A DNA stretch of 64,000 nucleotides, taken from Fratercula arctica. Taxonomy: Eukaryota; Chordata; Aves; Charadriiformes; Alcidae. Positions 14,690-25,700 of the stretch are shown one piece after another; positions within the stretch are counted from its first letter, which is position 1, and every line of letters starts with the position of its first letter. The notes beneath the pieces were generated by a model, which was given only the letters and a program-made list of their open reading frames with translations, searched no databases and was not told the origin of the DNA. A program made the position numbers and the translations under genes. Location: NCBI GenBank assembly GCA_947846985.1, contig CANTUZ010000003.1:58476096-58540095 (forward strand), in the 5' to 3' direction.

Positions 14690-14830
14690 CAGGGTTGGAA
14701 GAAGCCTTCAGAGAGACCGAGTCCTGTACTCTGCTACTGTAGGCAATAGCCTAATCTCCTTTATTAGTATTTTCTATTTCTGTCCTAGGAGCAGTTAGGA
14801 CTCTTCCTGTCTCTGTCGCGGCTTGGAAGC
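14690..14830 (-). mobile_element. Probable degraded CR1 3' fragment
   Basis: The start, cacagggttggaagaagcct, resembles the reverse complement of the CR1 3' end (typically 'cacagggttggaagggacct'), followed by a diverged 'gagtcctgtactctgct' stretch. Similarity fades after about 60 bases. It is consistent with the sauropsid origin of the window. Confidence 0.35.
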
Positions 14831-14866
14831 ACTTTCAATAGCGTCAGAAGTGTAATATGATTTATT

Positions 14867-14877
14867 GGGGGGGGGGG
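14867..14877 (+). repeat. G11 homopolymer
   Basis: Eleven consecutive G residues lie in otherwise AT-rich intron sequence. This is a likely spot for length polymorphism or sequencing error. Confidence 0.9.
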
Positions 14878-17800
14878 AAGGACAAAAATTGCATAAAATG
14901 TTTAGTGTTGTATGTGCTCAATGGAGTTATAATGCATTAAATCCTGCATGCCCTGCAGAGATGCCTGGTTCACTTGTAGTTTCAGAAATGCTCATGCCAC
15001 ATAAAGGAACGTGGCTCCCCAGATGTAGCAAATTGTACTGTTATCAAATATCGCCATCGAGTATTCTCTACTCTGTATTGCTACCATAGTCCATCCACAA
15101 GCAGATGAACATAGCGTATGTGAAAATGAATGCTGGAGAAGACCTCTATCTTTAGACCATATGCCTGCTCCCCAGTAAAATGCATGGCAGGTCAGAGATT
15201 AAAAAAAATTACTCACTCTGACTCACTACAGTGTAGTGTAGTTTCCTTTCAGTAATAAGATCTATTCAAATTGGGTAAGGAACTCTAGGAACTAATGGCC
15301 CTAGTTATTTACCTGTTTATTTTTTCTAGATGTTTGTCCCTTGCCTCTATAGCAATTATGTAGTGTATGTTTTAGGGACTATAGAGATAAGATGTCAGGA
15401 ATGAGTGTTGTATGGTTTTCTAGATGAAGGACTTCTGGTCTTGGGAGATTGATTGGTATCATATTTTCAGTTATCTCCTTCAAAAACTGTAATGAATTTA
15501 TAGATAACAAAAGCTGGCAGAATGCTTTAGATTTTAGCGGTCTTGTATTGTGCTAGAAAATGTGAAAAAATCAATAACAGTGTCAATAGCACGTGTTGAA
15601 TTTAAATCCCCAAGCCTGGCTTCTGTTAGGAAGAGGGCACATATTTGCTACTGCAAAAATTGCAGTTACTCAAAATTTCTTGTCTAATATTTCAATAAAT
15701 AATAGTATTGCTAGCTGCATGATGTCAGTGGCAGTGTCTTTCTAAGAAACTTGATGATCTTCTGGGTCAGAGACTGATTGAACTTTGTTTTGTTATTTGC
15801 AGTAGTGGACCAAAAAGCATTAGAGTGAATGAAAGTGAAAATTTTGAAGCATAATTTAGTGATCTTTAAAAAAGAAGTAAGTTATTGTCTGTTGTTTATT
15901 TAATTAGAATAATATAGATGTTTTCTTTGCCACAAGACAAGACTCTTTCCAAATGGAGCATCTGTGAAGATGAGAAGTATGGTGAAGTAACTGAGCTTCA
16001 TAAACTATACTTTATATTTGCACAGCATTTTTAATTGAGAAATGTTATGAATTATTTCATTCTCGATTAGTCCATAGTACTGGGGGTGAACGCACAGGTT
16101 TATCTCCCAAGTGTAAGTTAACAATATTTTCCCACTTAATTTTATACATAAACCAATTTTTTTGAAGTTGAGGATAACAAATCCTCACATAGCCTTAATT
16201 TGTGATGAAAATAATTTTTAAAGTTTTTATTTTTTGCTCATTTTGCTGTGTTTGCAGCATTATAGTAAGCAGTCAGTTCTTGGGGAGAGTTTCTAGCACC
16301 TTTAGGATTCATTAAATTTAATTCCTGAAAATCAAGTTGACAATTAAAACAGATCTATTGAAGATGCTGAATGTTCCACTTTTGAAACAAATTTTCACCA
16401 CTATGCGTTGTATAAAAAGGAGTTCAAAGAAGACGTAAGACCCTGATGCAAAAGCTCATTGAACTTCATGGATAACATCCTGTTTGGGGGCAATATATTG
16501 GCCTTTACGTTGTAGTTAATATATTAGGCCAGGAGTTCCTAGAAGTTTTATTCATGAGAGATCATTTCCTATATGAGGTAGCAGTTTAGAAGCTGATTAA
16601 TGTCTGTGATACAGAATTTTTCTACAGTAGAACAAGCACAATTTGCAATTTTTATAGGTATTAAAAAAAACCAAAACAAACAACAAACAAACCAAAATAA
16701 TTAGAATAATTAGCCAATATACAAAGACTGTGTGGACCACGAATAGCCTATAGATCTTGACACACTAACTTTTTTGTTCTTTCAATACAAGATAAAACAG
16801 TTTAGTCCTTCAGTACCTGTGTGAAGATGCTAAGTAGGAAGCAGAGAACCATAAAGGCAGAAGTAAAAATGGGTCCCCTCTGAGTTGAAGCTGTTAGTGA
16901 AAGTAATGATATCTTTGCATTTATGGGTTGGCAATAAAATTCCTCATTGCAAAGGGGTAATTCAAGCTTATGTGTTATTTAAATGCGCTATCAATGGGGC
17001 ATGTTTTCATATGCTTTACATTGTAGCCAACATAAAAGCCAAAAGTCATCTTAATACTTAGGGCAATCCTTCTTCCTTTCTTTATCTCTGCTTCAGTATG
17101 TTGTGAAAAATGAAATAAAATGAAATTGAAAATACTCAAAGCAGCTGTGAACTCAGCACCTGTAGTTAGATGTTAAATGTAAATGATGGAAGCATCTTTA
17201 AAATGACCTCATAAAATGATATCATTCGTTCTATGTTTAAAGAAGTTGAATTTTCAAATTACAAATCTGCTTCCTTATGAGCATGTTATCAGAAGGCGTA
17301 TAAAAGCATTGTCTCAATTTCATTTGTGACTGTAAAGAAATAAGGTTATTTTGGAAGTTGCTAATTTGTATCTAATTGGGATGGAGGGAGCCAGGGAGGC
17401 TCTGGTTGGTCTTGCTTACATTCAAGCCTATTCTTGAATGTTTTATCAAATCCAAAGAAAAGATAGGTTGTACAGAATTTGAATCAAAAGGTATATTCAA
17501 GTTTTAACAAGATGCCTATTTAAAACAGAAAAGAGACAAACTGCATCAAGGCAGCTGTTGTCACTTTGCCCATAATTCATATCATTAAGTCAGCCGGTAT
17601 GTTGTCTAGGCTATAAAATCATATGCTCGTCTCAAATCTTTGCCAGGCAAAACAAGGCAATTTTAAGAAATAGTAGCATCTTTGATGGTGTTAGTTAAAA
17701 AACATGTTATTTGAACTCTTAGTTTTATCTTTGTTCCTAAATTTTCTGTAGCAATTTATTCTGTATGATCTATGAAATGTCCAGCATGGGCAGTGTCTAA

Positions 17801-19725
17801 GCATTAGACAGCTGATTTTCAGTGGTGTTAAGTACCTGCCACTCTATTGCTAGTCATCATTAGTCTTAGCGTCTCTCAGGCTTCAAAGATGAAGGTTTTT
17901 CAGTCTTATCCTTGTGTTACATATGGGGGTTTCTTGACTTCTTTTGTAATACTGTTAGGCATTACTGGCAAGTTTTTGCCTCAGGGTGGATGAAACGACG
18001 GCTGTGTGCATGGGAATTACACCAAAGAGAAAACAAAATTTTGACAAATCTGTGCTGTTCTTGTTTAGACATAAGGGACAGAGTGAGACCTCTACCAGAG
18101 TACAGCTGCTTGTGTTACTGCGTTGGAATATTTTATTTATTGCTCTTCAAAAAAAAACCACCACAAAAAAATAAGAAGCCGTGTGTGATACAATCCTTCT
18201 AGTGCCATGATATAATCCACCCGACTGGAGACGGGACTTGAGACTTGGGGTGCAGCTGCAAGGTTGTAATCAGGCAGAAGCAAGTGTTTTTCTGCAAAAT
18301 CGCAAATGGGATTCTTGCTTAGCTGCTTAACAAGAGAGGGGTAGTTTGTCGTACTCGCTTCTCCCCATAATCTTCACATATGCAAGAAGAAACAGTTTTA
18401 GCTGTTTGATCGTGCAAGGGTTGATGCTTCAGGCTGGCGAGCTCTGCTGATGTACATGTTCTGAAGTTCTGACCCTTGACACTCCCTGAATAAGTGTAGC
18501 ACTCGCTAAATAGGTATACGGTCATTTTTTTTCAGCTGTCCAAGTTTAGGTTTCAGATATGCGTATTTATATCCTAATTCTGAAAATGACTGCTGATTTT
18601 GTTGTGAAGCGTGATGGGTTTGTCTACTTAGAGCTCATTTTAGGACTGGAATCTTGAGGAGCATCAGTCCATCTCTGTAAACAGAAAAATATATTTTGGG
18701 AAAATCTTCTTTTTCTGTCTCTTTGAAACGGTTAATTATCTGTTTAGATTTATGAAAAAGCATCATTAGAGCTGGATGCCCATTAAGTAGTTAAAATAAC
18801 ACCCTACTGCTTGACTATTTAATATATGCATTCTTTGTTTGCATATGCTGCGTCTCTATAAAGTAACCAGGGGGAATCTCATGTGTGAATGTAAGCATCC
18901 TGGATATATCTGCATGTTTTCGAAATAACACTAATTTGGAAAAAAGTTTTTAATAAAAAGTCACTAACAGAAGGTGAATGGTTTTACAGCTAATTTCTGC
19001 TTCAAGCACTAGGATGCCATGCTTTTTTCAGTTCTATACTGAGGTCTCAGGAGATACTGTATTTTTTCAATAGTTATTAATTAGAAATGAGAGAGCCATT
19101 TGTTAGGTTTAGACTTGATTATATTCTCCAGAAAAGCACAGATAGCTCTAATGTGGAGAGAAGAGCCTAAAACTGCTTTGTATTCCTTCTGCACTCAGTA
19201 GCAAAACAACTTTTCTATGAAACTTCTATTTTTTAATAATTTGGGACTCTCAGATTTTTTTTAATGTCACTGTTGATATGAGTATTCAAATTCAATCCGA
19301 TACTGGTGCATGCAATTTCATTCGAAATCAGCAAGAGGTGATGATTTTACGTAGAATCTGGCAGTCTGAGATTACGGTGGGGGAAATAATTTGAAAGAGT
19401 GTTGGGTGGTCTGTATGGGGCCTCCTGTTTGCTGCTTCTGTAATAAAATCCAGTGTACGGTACGTTTTTGTTGAAAGCATGCAATGCCTTCCAAAAAGGC
19501 CTGATGGTGAGAGATTGTGCATTTCCTGACAGCCATTACAAAACGATTCCAGCTGTTCTTGAGAGGTGCCTAATGCTCTGCTGAAAATTACTATTTTGTA
19601 CATCTTCTTTAGGATTTAAATGAGGTGGTGTTTATTTTGCAGTATTGTTTAACTGGTTCTTGCTAAATAGTTGTTAGCACAACATGCAGTTTTGGTAATG
19701 CTTTTTTTGTTTGTAATCTTTTAAG

Positions 19726-19854
19726 GTTGTGCTGGTGAGATGGAACGAACCATTCCAGAAATTAGCAACCTGCGATGCAGATGGAGGAATATTTGTTTGG
19801 ATACAATACGAAGGCAGATGGTCTGTGGAGCTTGTGAATGATCGGGGGGCACAG
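19726..19854 (+). CDS. TULP4: TULP4 exon (first in window): WD40 segment, 43 codons
   Basis: This exon encodes V-V-L-V-R-W-N-E-P, then the C-D-A-D-G-G-I-F-V-W and W-S-V-E-L-V-N-D-R-G-A-Q segments, which I recognise as the N-terminal WD40 region of TULP4. The pattern 'KLATCDADGGIFVW' is a typical WD blade strand pair. The exon is 129 nt, phase 0 at both ends, with acceptor ttaag after a T-rich tract. The donor is CAG|GTTGGT, lacking the usual A at positions +3 and +4, so it is weak. If the downstream 314-nt intron were retained, the frame would continue 41 codons to TGA at 19978-19980 and truncate the protein. WD40 repeats in the family form the substrate or partner-binding propeller of a SOCS-box protein. 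About 84 N-terminal residues should lie upstream of the window. Confidence 0.97.
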
Positions 19855-20168
19855 GTTGGTACGCATGTTTTCTCTGCAGTCAAGAGTTATCAAGTCCTGA
19901 GAGGCAAAATGAAGAGGACAACGAATGGTACTTTGTACCTTTCGAAAAAAACAGGAGAAAATGAAACATTTCTTTATTGAAAGGAATATGCAAGAATTGT
20001 CACAAAGACACTTTGCAAGGACACTTGCTTTATCCAATAGCCATGACGTCAGAGCTGCAACTGGGTTAATAGTTGCTCTGTCTAGTTCTATGAAGTGCTA
20101 CCTTTTATTAAAACACCAGAAAATTCCTACATCCCATACGTATATTTTCTTGTCTTTGATATGTTAAG
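19855..20168 (+). other. TULP4: TULP4 intron between window exons 1 and 2
   Basis: This is a short 314-nt intron with a weak donor (GTTGGT) and an acceptor ending gatatgttaag. The region is AT-rich. I see no repeat or exon-like content. Confidence 0.9.
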
Positions 20169-20330
20169 GTAAGCGACTTTACATGGAGCCATGATGGGAC
20201 TCAAGCACTTATCTCATATAGAGATGGATTTGTGCTGGTCGGTTCAGTCAGTGGACAAAGACACTGGTCTTCAGAAATAAACTTGGAGAGTCAGATCACC
20301 TGTGGCATATGGACTCCAGATGACCAACAG
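20169..20330 (+). CDS. TULP4: TULP4 exon 2 in window: WD40 segment, 54 codons
   Basis: The encoded sequence runs V-S-D-F-T-W-S-H-D-G-T-Q-A-L-I-S-Y-R-D-G-F-V-L-V-G, then S-V-S-G-Q-R-H-W, and ends C-G-I-W-T-P-D-D-Q-Q. It is closely similar to mammalian TULP4 as I remember it. The D-F-T-W-S and C-G-I-W-T-P patterns are WD40 inner strands. The exon is 162 nt and phase 0 on both sides. Its first six bases, GTAAGC after ..AAG, are themselves an excellent donor site, so acceptor and donor-like sequences abut here (see findings). The true donor is CAG|GTAATG. The protein is near-invariant, so the coding assignment is secure. Confidence 0.98.
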
Positions 20331-21314
20331 GTAATGGGGATTTTAGAGATATTAATTGTATCACATCGATATGCTATAGAATGCACCTCTTAAAAAGTCG
20401 ATAAATAAAATGGTCACTTTGTAGGAAGAGTTTCCCTCAAAACTGGTGCTCCCACAGAGAACGAAATTTAATTCATCCTGTCATTCTCATTAGGCAAATA
20501 TGATAATGTACCGAGTTACCTCTCATCACTTTTCACCCCAGTTCACATGCAGTCTTATTCAAAGTTTGTTGTTTGAGACAGGAATCTGTAATTGTACCCC
20601 TGATTTGTTGGTACAGCTGTCTTGAAAATGCGTTTGAGCAGAAATACAGCCTGGACTAGTAAACATCTGACTGATCATTTCTGCATATATCTGTCCATTC
20701 TGCACTTGCAGCAAAAGAAGTTCAAGTGACAGATACGGTTATGTTTGCCTTCACATGAGCAAATGGATCCAATTGATTAAGTGTCAGAGAGACTTGTCAG
20801 CCTTATGCAAACAACATAATTTAAAAGAAGGCCATTTTTCCAACCATTGAGTCCAAAAGTCGCTAAGCTTTGAAAAAGCCAGTTAAAAAATTCTTCTTTA
20901 CTGTTTATCTAATAAAGCATATGATATTGGCCACATCACCATTTATAGCAGGGCTTGAGATAGCCCATAGGTTTCATTTGCAGAATTTACAATGGCCGTT
21001 TGCCATTCACTGGTGAGCTTACTGGAACGGTCTTTCCTTCCACATGCTTGCTGTCATTACGATTAATGTGTGTATAATATAAAGAAAAAAAATGAAAGAA
21101 ATTATGGGAGTAGAACAGTGCAAAGAGAAACTGTGTTATGACCACATGTGGATTATTTTCCTTCCTTCATTTTACACCACCATGAAAAGGTACTGGTTCA
21201 AGACTCAAGGAACCACTGACTTTAATTTAGAATACAATAAATCCATACAAGATAGAGTTATTTTGGAAATTGCTGGTGGAATATAATACCACTAATAAAA
21301 TGCATTTCTGCAGC

Positions 21315-21555
21315 AACATCTAATAATTTTAGAGTGCTCTGCAAAGAATAATGAATTAATTATTGCAACACTGCTCTTTAAAGCCAGAGAGGCTAACTGC
21401 TTTTTTTTTTTAATCTGGGGAAATGTAATTCTTGACAATAAATAATTTAGTCAAGATCAAGAGGAAAAGACAAGCAGCAGAAGTAGGAGGGGAACTAAGA
21501 TCTAATAGCTTGCAGTCCTATGTTTTAAACATGAGGCTACCCCATTTGTGTGATA
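21315..21555 (-). mobile_element. MIR-type SINE (CORE-SINE), antisense
   Basis: Order and content match the reverse complement of MIR-like SINEs. First comes a 'tagagtgctctgcaaagaataatgaatt' block (MIR 3' part), then 'ccagagaggctaactgc', then a diverged 'gtcaagatcaagaggaaaagac' equivalent of the common 'cccaaggtcacacag' block. The tRNA-like end follows, with aagtaggaggggaactaaga and gtcctatgttttaaacatgaggctacc. This is recognition by eye, highly diverged, and so an ancient copy. Confidence 0.65.
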
Positions 21556-22537
21556 CTCAGTTGCTGCTGCTGTATTTAGAAATATCTTCACTTGAGTGTT
21601 TAATTTGGGGTCACTGACTGCCTTTAATTCAATTTAGCCAATATGTTTGTACTTTCTAATCTGGATGCTCTGTAAGTGGTTATCCCGAAAAACAAACACT
21701 TGTCCAGTGTCCAGAGAAGCGCATTCGAACATAATGGCCAGTTCCAGCTGGGTGAAAATCACTTGCTTGAGTTACAAGATTCTGCTGCTGACAAACTCAT
21801 TGAAACAGAGACCAAAACCAGTCAAGAGCTTGATGTTGATCTGCACAGTTCTCCTAACTATGGGGTTTGCATGTTAACTGATGATGGGGTTTTGTGCTGT
21901 TCTCTGGATTTGGTGGAAAGAAGCGATCTTCTAATATGTATTTAGATGTATTTGTCTCCAGAGGCACAAGGAAATATGATTCACTGAGGTTCTAGGCAAG
22001 AGGCTATGCTCAGTTCAAACTGAAAATAGCAAAGTGGGGGAGAAGGACATGGCATATATTACACACAAATAAGCTTGTCTTCTTATCTGATTTCTCTCCT
22101 GATTTGTATCTGTACAAATGAGAACAGAATATTATTCTAGTCTACAGTAGCTTCTGCGTCTTCCCTATTGCCCAATGTAATCTACTTGTCAATACAGTGA
22201 GTGAAACATAAATGTCAAAATGTATATTTTCATACTATTCTTTTTGTCACCACTGTGGCACCGTGAAGATTGCCAGGGAAAGTATTCCTGGAAAATGTTA
22301 CATTCAATGGTCCCATGACCTTTAACACAGTTAACTTGGAAAGTTACATTTCCAAAGGGAATGTATTGTTCAGTATCAGTTTTCTGTTGTCCTGATAAAA
22401 ATTTGCTCAGCATAGCCTGTCTGTTCACCTCACTCCTCAGTTCTCCTAACTTTCTCACTCAGCCCTCTGCTGCATGCATCCTCCTCTTTTCTTCAAGTCT
22501 CATTTTCCATCTTTTCTCCTATTTGTCTATTCAACAG

Positions 22538-22759
22538 CAGTGGTCTAGTGCAATTCACAGAGCAATGCACAGAACTGGAAGACTTTACAGGACTGGGTCC
22601 TCTGCGTCTCGAGCAGAGTGCCACACTTGGGTTAAAGTCGAACTGATGGGTTCACTCAGGAGTGTGACCTTCCTTTCACCGTTTCGAAATGTTTTTTTCA
22701 GGGCTACAAGAGGCTGTAGTAGAGCCTACTTCCTCAGGGTTGTGTGGAGTATTTTTCTG
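22538..22759 (+). other. Candidate in-frame cassette exon (unconfirmed)
   Basis: A long pyrimidine tract ending tctattcaacag (22537) precedes 222 nt (74 codons), then ttttctg|GTGAGA. The segment is open in phase 0, the phase of the surrounding intron, so inclusion would add 74 residues between exons 2 and 3 without a frameshift. The peptide, beginning Q-W-S-S-A-I-H-R and ending V-V-W-S-I-F-L, matches nothing I recognise. Open frames of this size arise by chance in long introns, so confidence is low. Confidence 0.25.
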
Positions 22760-25700
22760 GTGAGAAGGCTCACCTAGGATCATGAAGGGATGAAAAGTAT
22801 ATTGGAAATAAAAAATAAATTGGAAATATCACAGAATGCTCTACACTGTCTTGAAACAGTTCTGTGGTGTCGTACCACGGTTGTTTGCAAAGAGGGAGTG
22901 TACATACCAAGTAGATTGAATGAATTCTGAAGTGAGGAAAACTTGAGTTTTATCTAGCCAAAGGGTTTATTTATAATTATAGAAGTAATGTCAATAAGTA
23001 ATTGAGGATTTTTCCTAAGCCCACAAGTCATATAAAATGTCTTTCCAGTCTTCATATCCCTTCCTGTGTGCTTGCTCAGCTCCTACTGACATTTCTCTAT
23101 CAACTTCTGCTGCCCTTGGGCCATCCTGTCACTCTCCTTCTCCCAGATTTTAGCTATTAAAGAGGCTTATTTCTGTTCACAATGGAGAAAGGCACAGTGT
23201 CAGAGAAATGGATGAGAACTGTAGAGGGATCTGATTATCCTCTTGTTTATAGCAATATAGTGTAACTCCCTGGACTTCACTGGGGTTGTTTCTGTTGCTG
23301 TTTCTGTGTGTGAGAAGGGGATCAGAAGGAAGTCACTCTGCAATAAAGGGAAGCCTTGATGAAAACGAATTAATATATTTTAATTCCTGGATATCCCAAG
23401 AAGTGCTATTAACCTGTATTTGTTTCCTGCATCTCATCTAGTGTAAATTATTAGACTTTTCTGGCAGGCCTAAGTGCCCATTTCTATTTTTCCTCCCCCC
23501 TCTTTCCTGTTATAAACTTTTATTTGTGGAAATTTGGGGACTGGCCAGGATTCTCTTTGGCCAGGACGTGACAGACAACAGGTACGTGTGAAGTTTGCCA
23601 GCACGCTCCCTTCTGTTTGCTTTGAAAATAGGTATACAAGCAGTTAGCTAATTTGATTGGCATCCTGCTGGGTACAACATTAGCTGCTGTTTGTGGTCCC
23701 ATCACAACACAACATGCGTTAGTACTAAGAACGTGTAAATATAGGCCCCAAGTTTCAGCCTGTTCTATGTCTAATCATACAAAATTCTTCTCTCGGTGGA
23801 AGAGAAAAGCAGCACAGCGTTAGGAACAGATACGGTGTGCACTGCAGGGTCTTAGAAGACACTGGAAGACGACCTGTGAGACCAGTAGCAGATGAAATCA
23901 GTTTGTCTCAAAACGCAGGGCGCAGGAGGTCTGTGTGTTGGGTTTTTAAACAAATCTTTTGTAATTTGCAGTAGCTGTGCAGAAAGGCAGTTCCTATGCT
24001 GTTAGTCACTCCTGCTCTCAGCCCTCGCCATCCCTACTCCTATGGCAACCACAGACGCTTCAGCATCTTTCTCCCTGACAAGCAGGAGGCAGGGATAGGC
24101 TTCAGCTCCCTCACCCTGCCTGCAGCACTTCAGGGTGGAGCCCAGGACCCAGAAAGGAGCTTCACACGAAGGAGGGGATGCATGCTACTTTCTGGGTCCA
24201 GTATTGTAGTCAGCTGGGATCTCCGTGCTAATACACCACTTAGTGTCTTAGATGTCCCTGATAGCATCAGCACCATGCTGTGCCAGTGGCTGCCATGAGG
24301 TAGGAGCTACAGCACAGTTCTCACCAGGTGCTAGGAGCTAATTAACAAGAAATGCTGTCAAATGTTACTCGTGGCACCAGGCATTTCATGATCTTGCCTC
24401 TCAGGCTCCTTGGTGTTGGTGTGGCTTTAGTCCCTGGCAGGAAGTTTAACTAATAAATCCATGATAGTAGAATCTGCTTTTGTATCCCCCTGTTTTCATC
24501 TGTGGACTATGATTTGCAGTTGCTACCACCTTTTCAGGGAAATAGTTGTTCTGAACAACTCCTGAGCTGAAAGCCAGGAATAGTAGCCTTACCTAGCTTC
24601 CAGAACATGGCTTAAAAATAAGGATTTTATTCCTTGTTATATCTGTTTGGGCCATTATGTCATCTTCTCCCCTAAGTCTTCTTTTGTATGCTGCTCTGGA
24701 ATGAGGAATTTGTGCTTCCATTCACCCTACCGTTTTGGTTTTAATCAGGCGCTGTAGTGCACGTCTGAGTCAGGCAGTCCTTGCTATTGCAGTAGTCACA
24801 CTGATCGAGTTTAATTATGCTCAGACATCTAGCTGTGTCAAAAAAAAATCTCGAAGACGGCTTTCTAATGAGTTGACAGAATGATGAAAGGAAACTACAA
24901 AGAGGCAACTGGTGCAGTATAGGGAAGGCAAATATTTACCTTAATTATTACGAATGAAAGGAAGGAAGGACAAAATGAAAAAAATTACAGCCTGTAAAAT
25001 TTGAAAGTGTAAGCAATTATTTTGGTCTTTATTAGACTACTTCTTGTCCCTATTAAGGGTCTTTACAGGTTTACATAAAGGAGCCTTTAAAATGCCAGGG
25101 AATATCTATATTTTTGTGTCTTAACACATAAAAATGCATCTTTTCTTCCATCCATTCTGGGCGCAGGAGCCATCAAATGGTTTTATTCACAATGACCAGA
25201 GCCACTCAGAATTGCACTGTAAGATACAGTCTTTGAGGAAGAACTGAAAGACTTATTTTCATTGATGGATGAATTACTTGAATTACTGGGAAAAATGGCT
25301 AGAGGCTTTTTATAGCATTGAAGAAGTGTCATTAATTAACTAGGCAGTTTATTCAAGCCACAGGGACTGGAGACAATGGTTAAATCGCATATAAGGATTT
25401 TAACATTGCACGCTGCATAATTGAGCAGTACCATTAAAATGCAAAAAGAGGACAGGAGAAGGATACTTCAGTTGTCTTTCAAGATAAATCTGCTTGTTAT
25501 ATAAAACAAACAGATAAACAAAACCCACCACAGCTTAACTGTCTTTTATATTTTGGACTATTTTTAGAAGCATTTCAAACCTTTGTGTCAGACTTGCTAT
25601 TAAAATTAATGATTTCTGCTTGCTTGTGCTAAGGATTCTATGAATGTTTACTATCCTATTGCATCCTTTTATAGACAAAATATGTGGGGTTTTATAGATA

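Larger units (their letters stand above)
1..19725 (+). other. TULP4: Upstream TULP4 intron, 3' portion (5' end outside window)
   Basis: No stretch here resembles the expected N-terminal TULP4 exons (initiator region, the E-E-G-W-L-A-T-G-N region, or the G-H-N-S-E segment preceding the first exon seen). All long ORFs lack splice context or homology I can recognise. The sequence is AT-rich and mostly unique. Recognisable items are a TATA-type palindromic repeat (11035-11146), a 49-bp tandem duplication (12168-12265), a pseudo-exon (12478-12693), an 11-G run (14867-14877), possible CR1 scraps (about 8840-8885 and 14690-14830), and A-rich tracts near 16665-16700 and 18150-18175. It ends with the acceptor tract ctttttttgtttgtaatctt followed by ttaag. 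Intron status is inferred from the acceptor at 19724-19725 and from the absence of the N-terminal codons. Confidence 0.85.

Noticed and set aside
16665..16700. A-rich tract with CCA/CAAA units (also near 18150, 25503, 28500 and 58605) as retroposon tails
   Set aside because: No target duplications or element bodies found upstream. Best read as simple low-complexity sequence.
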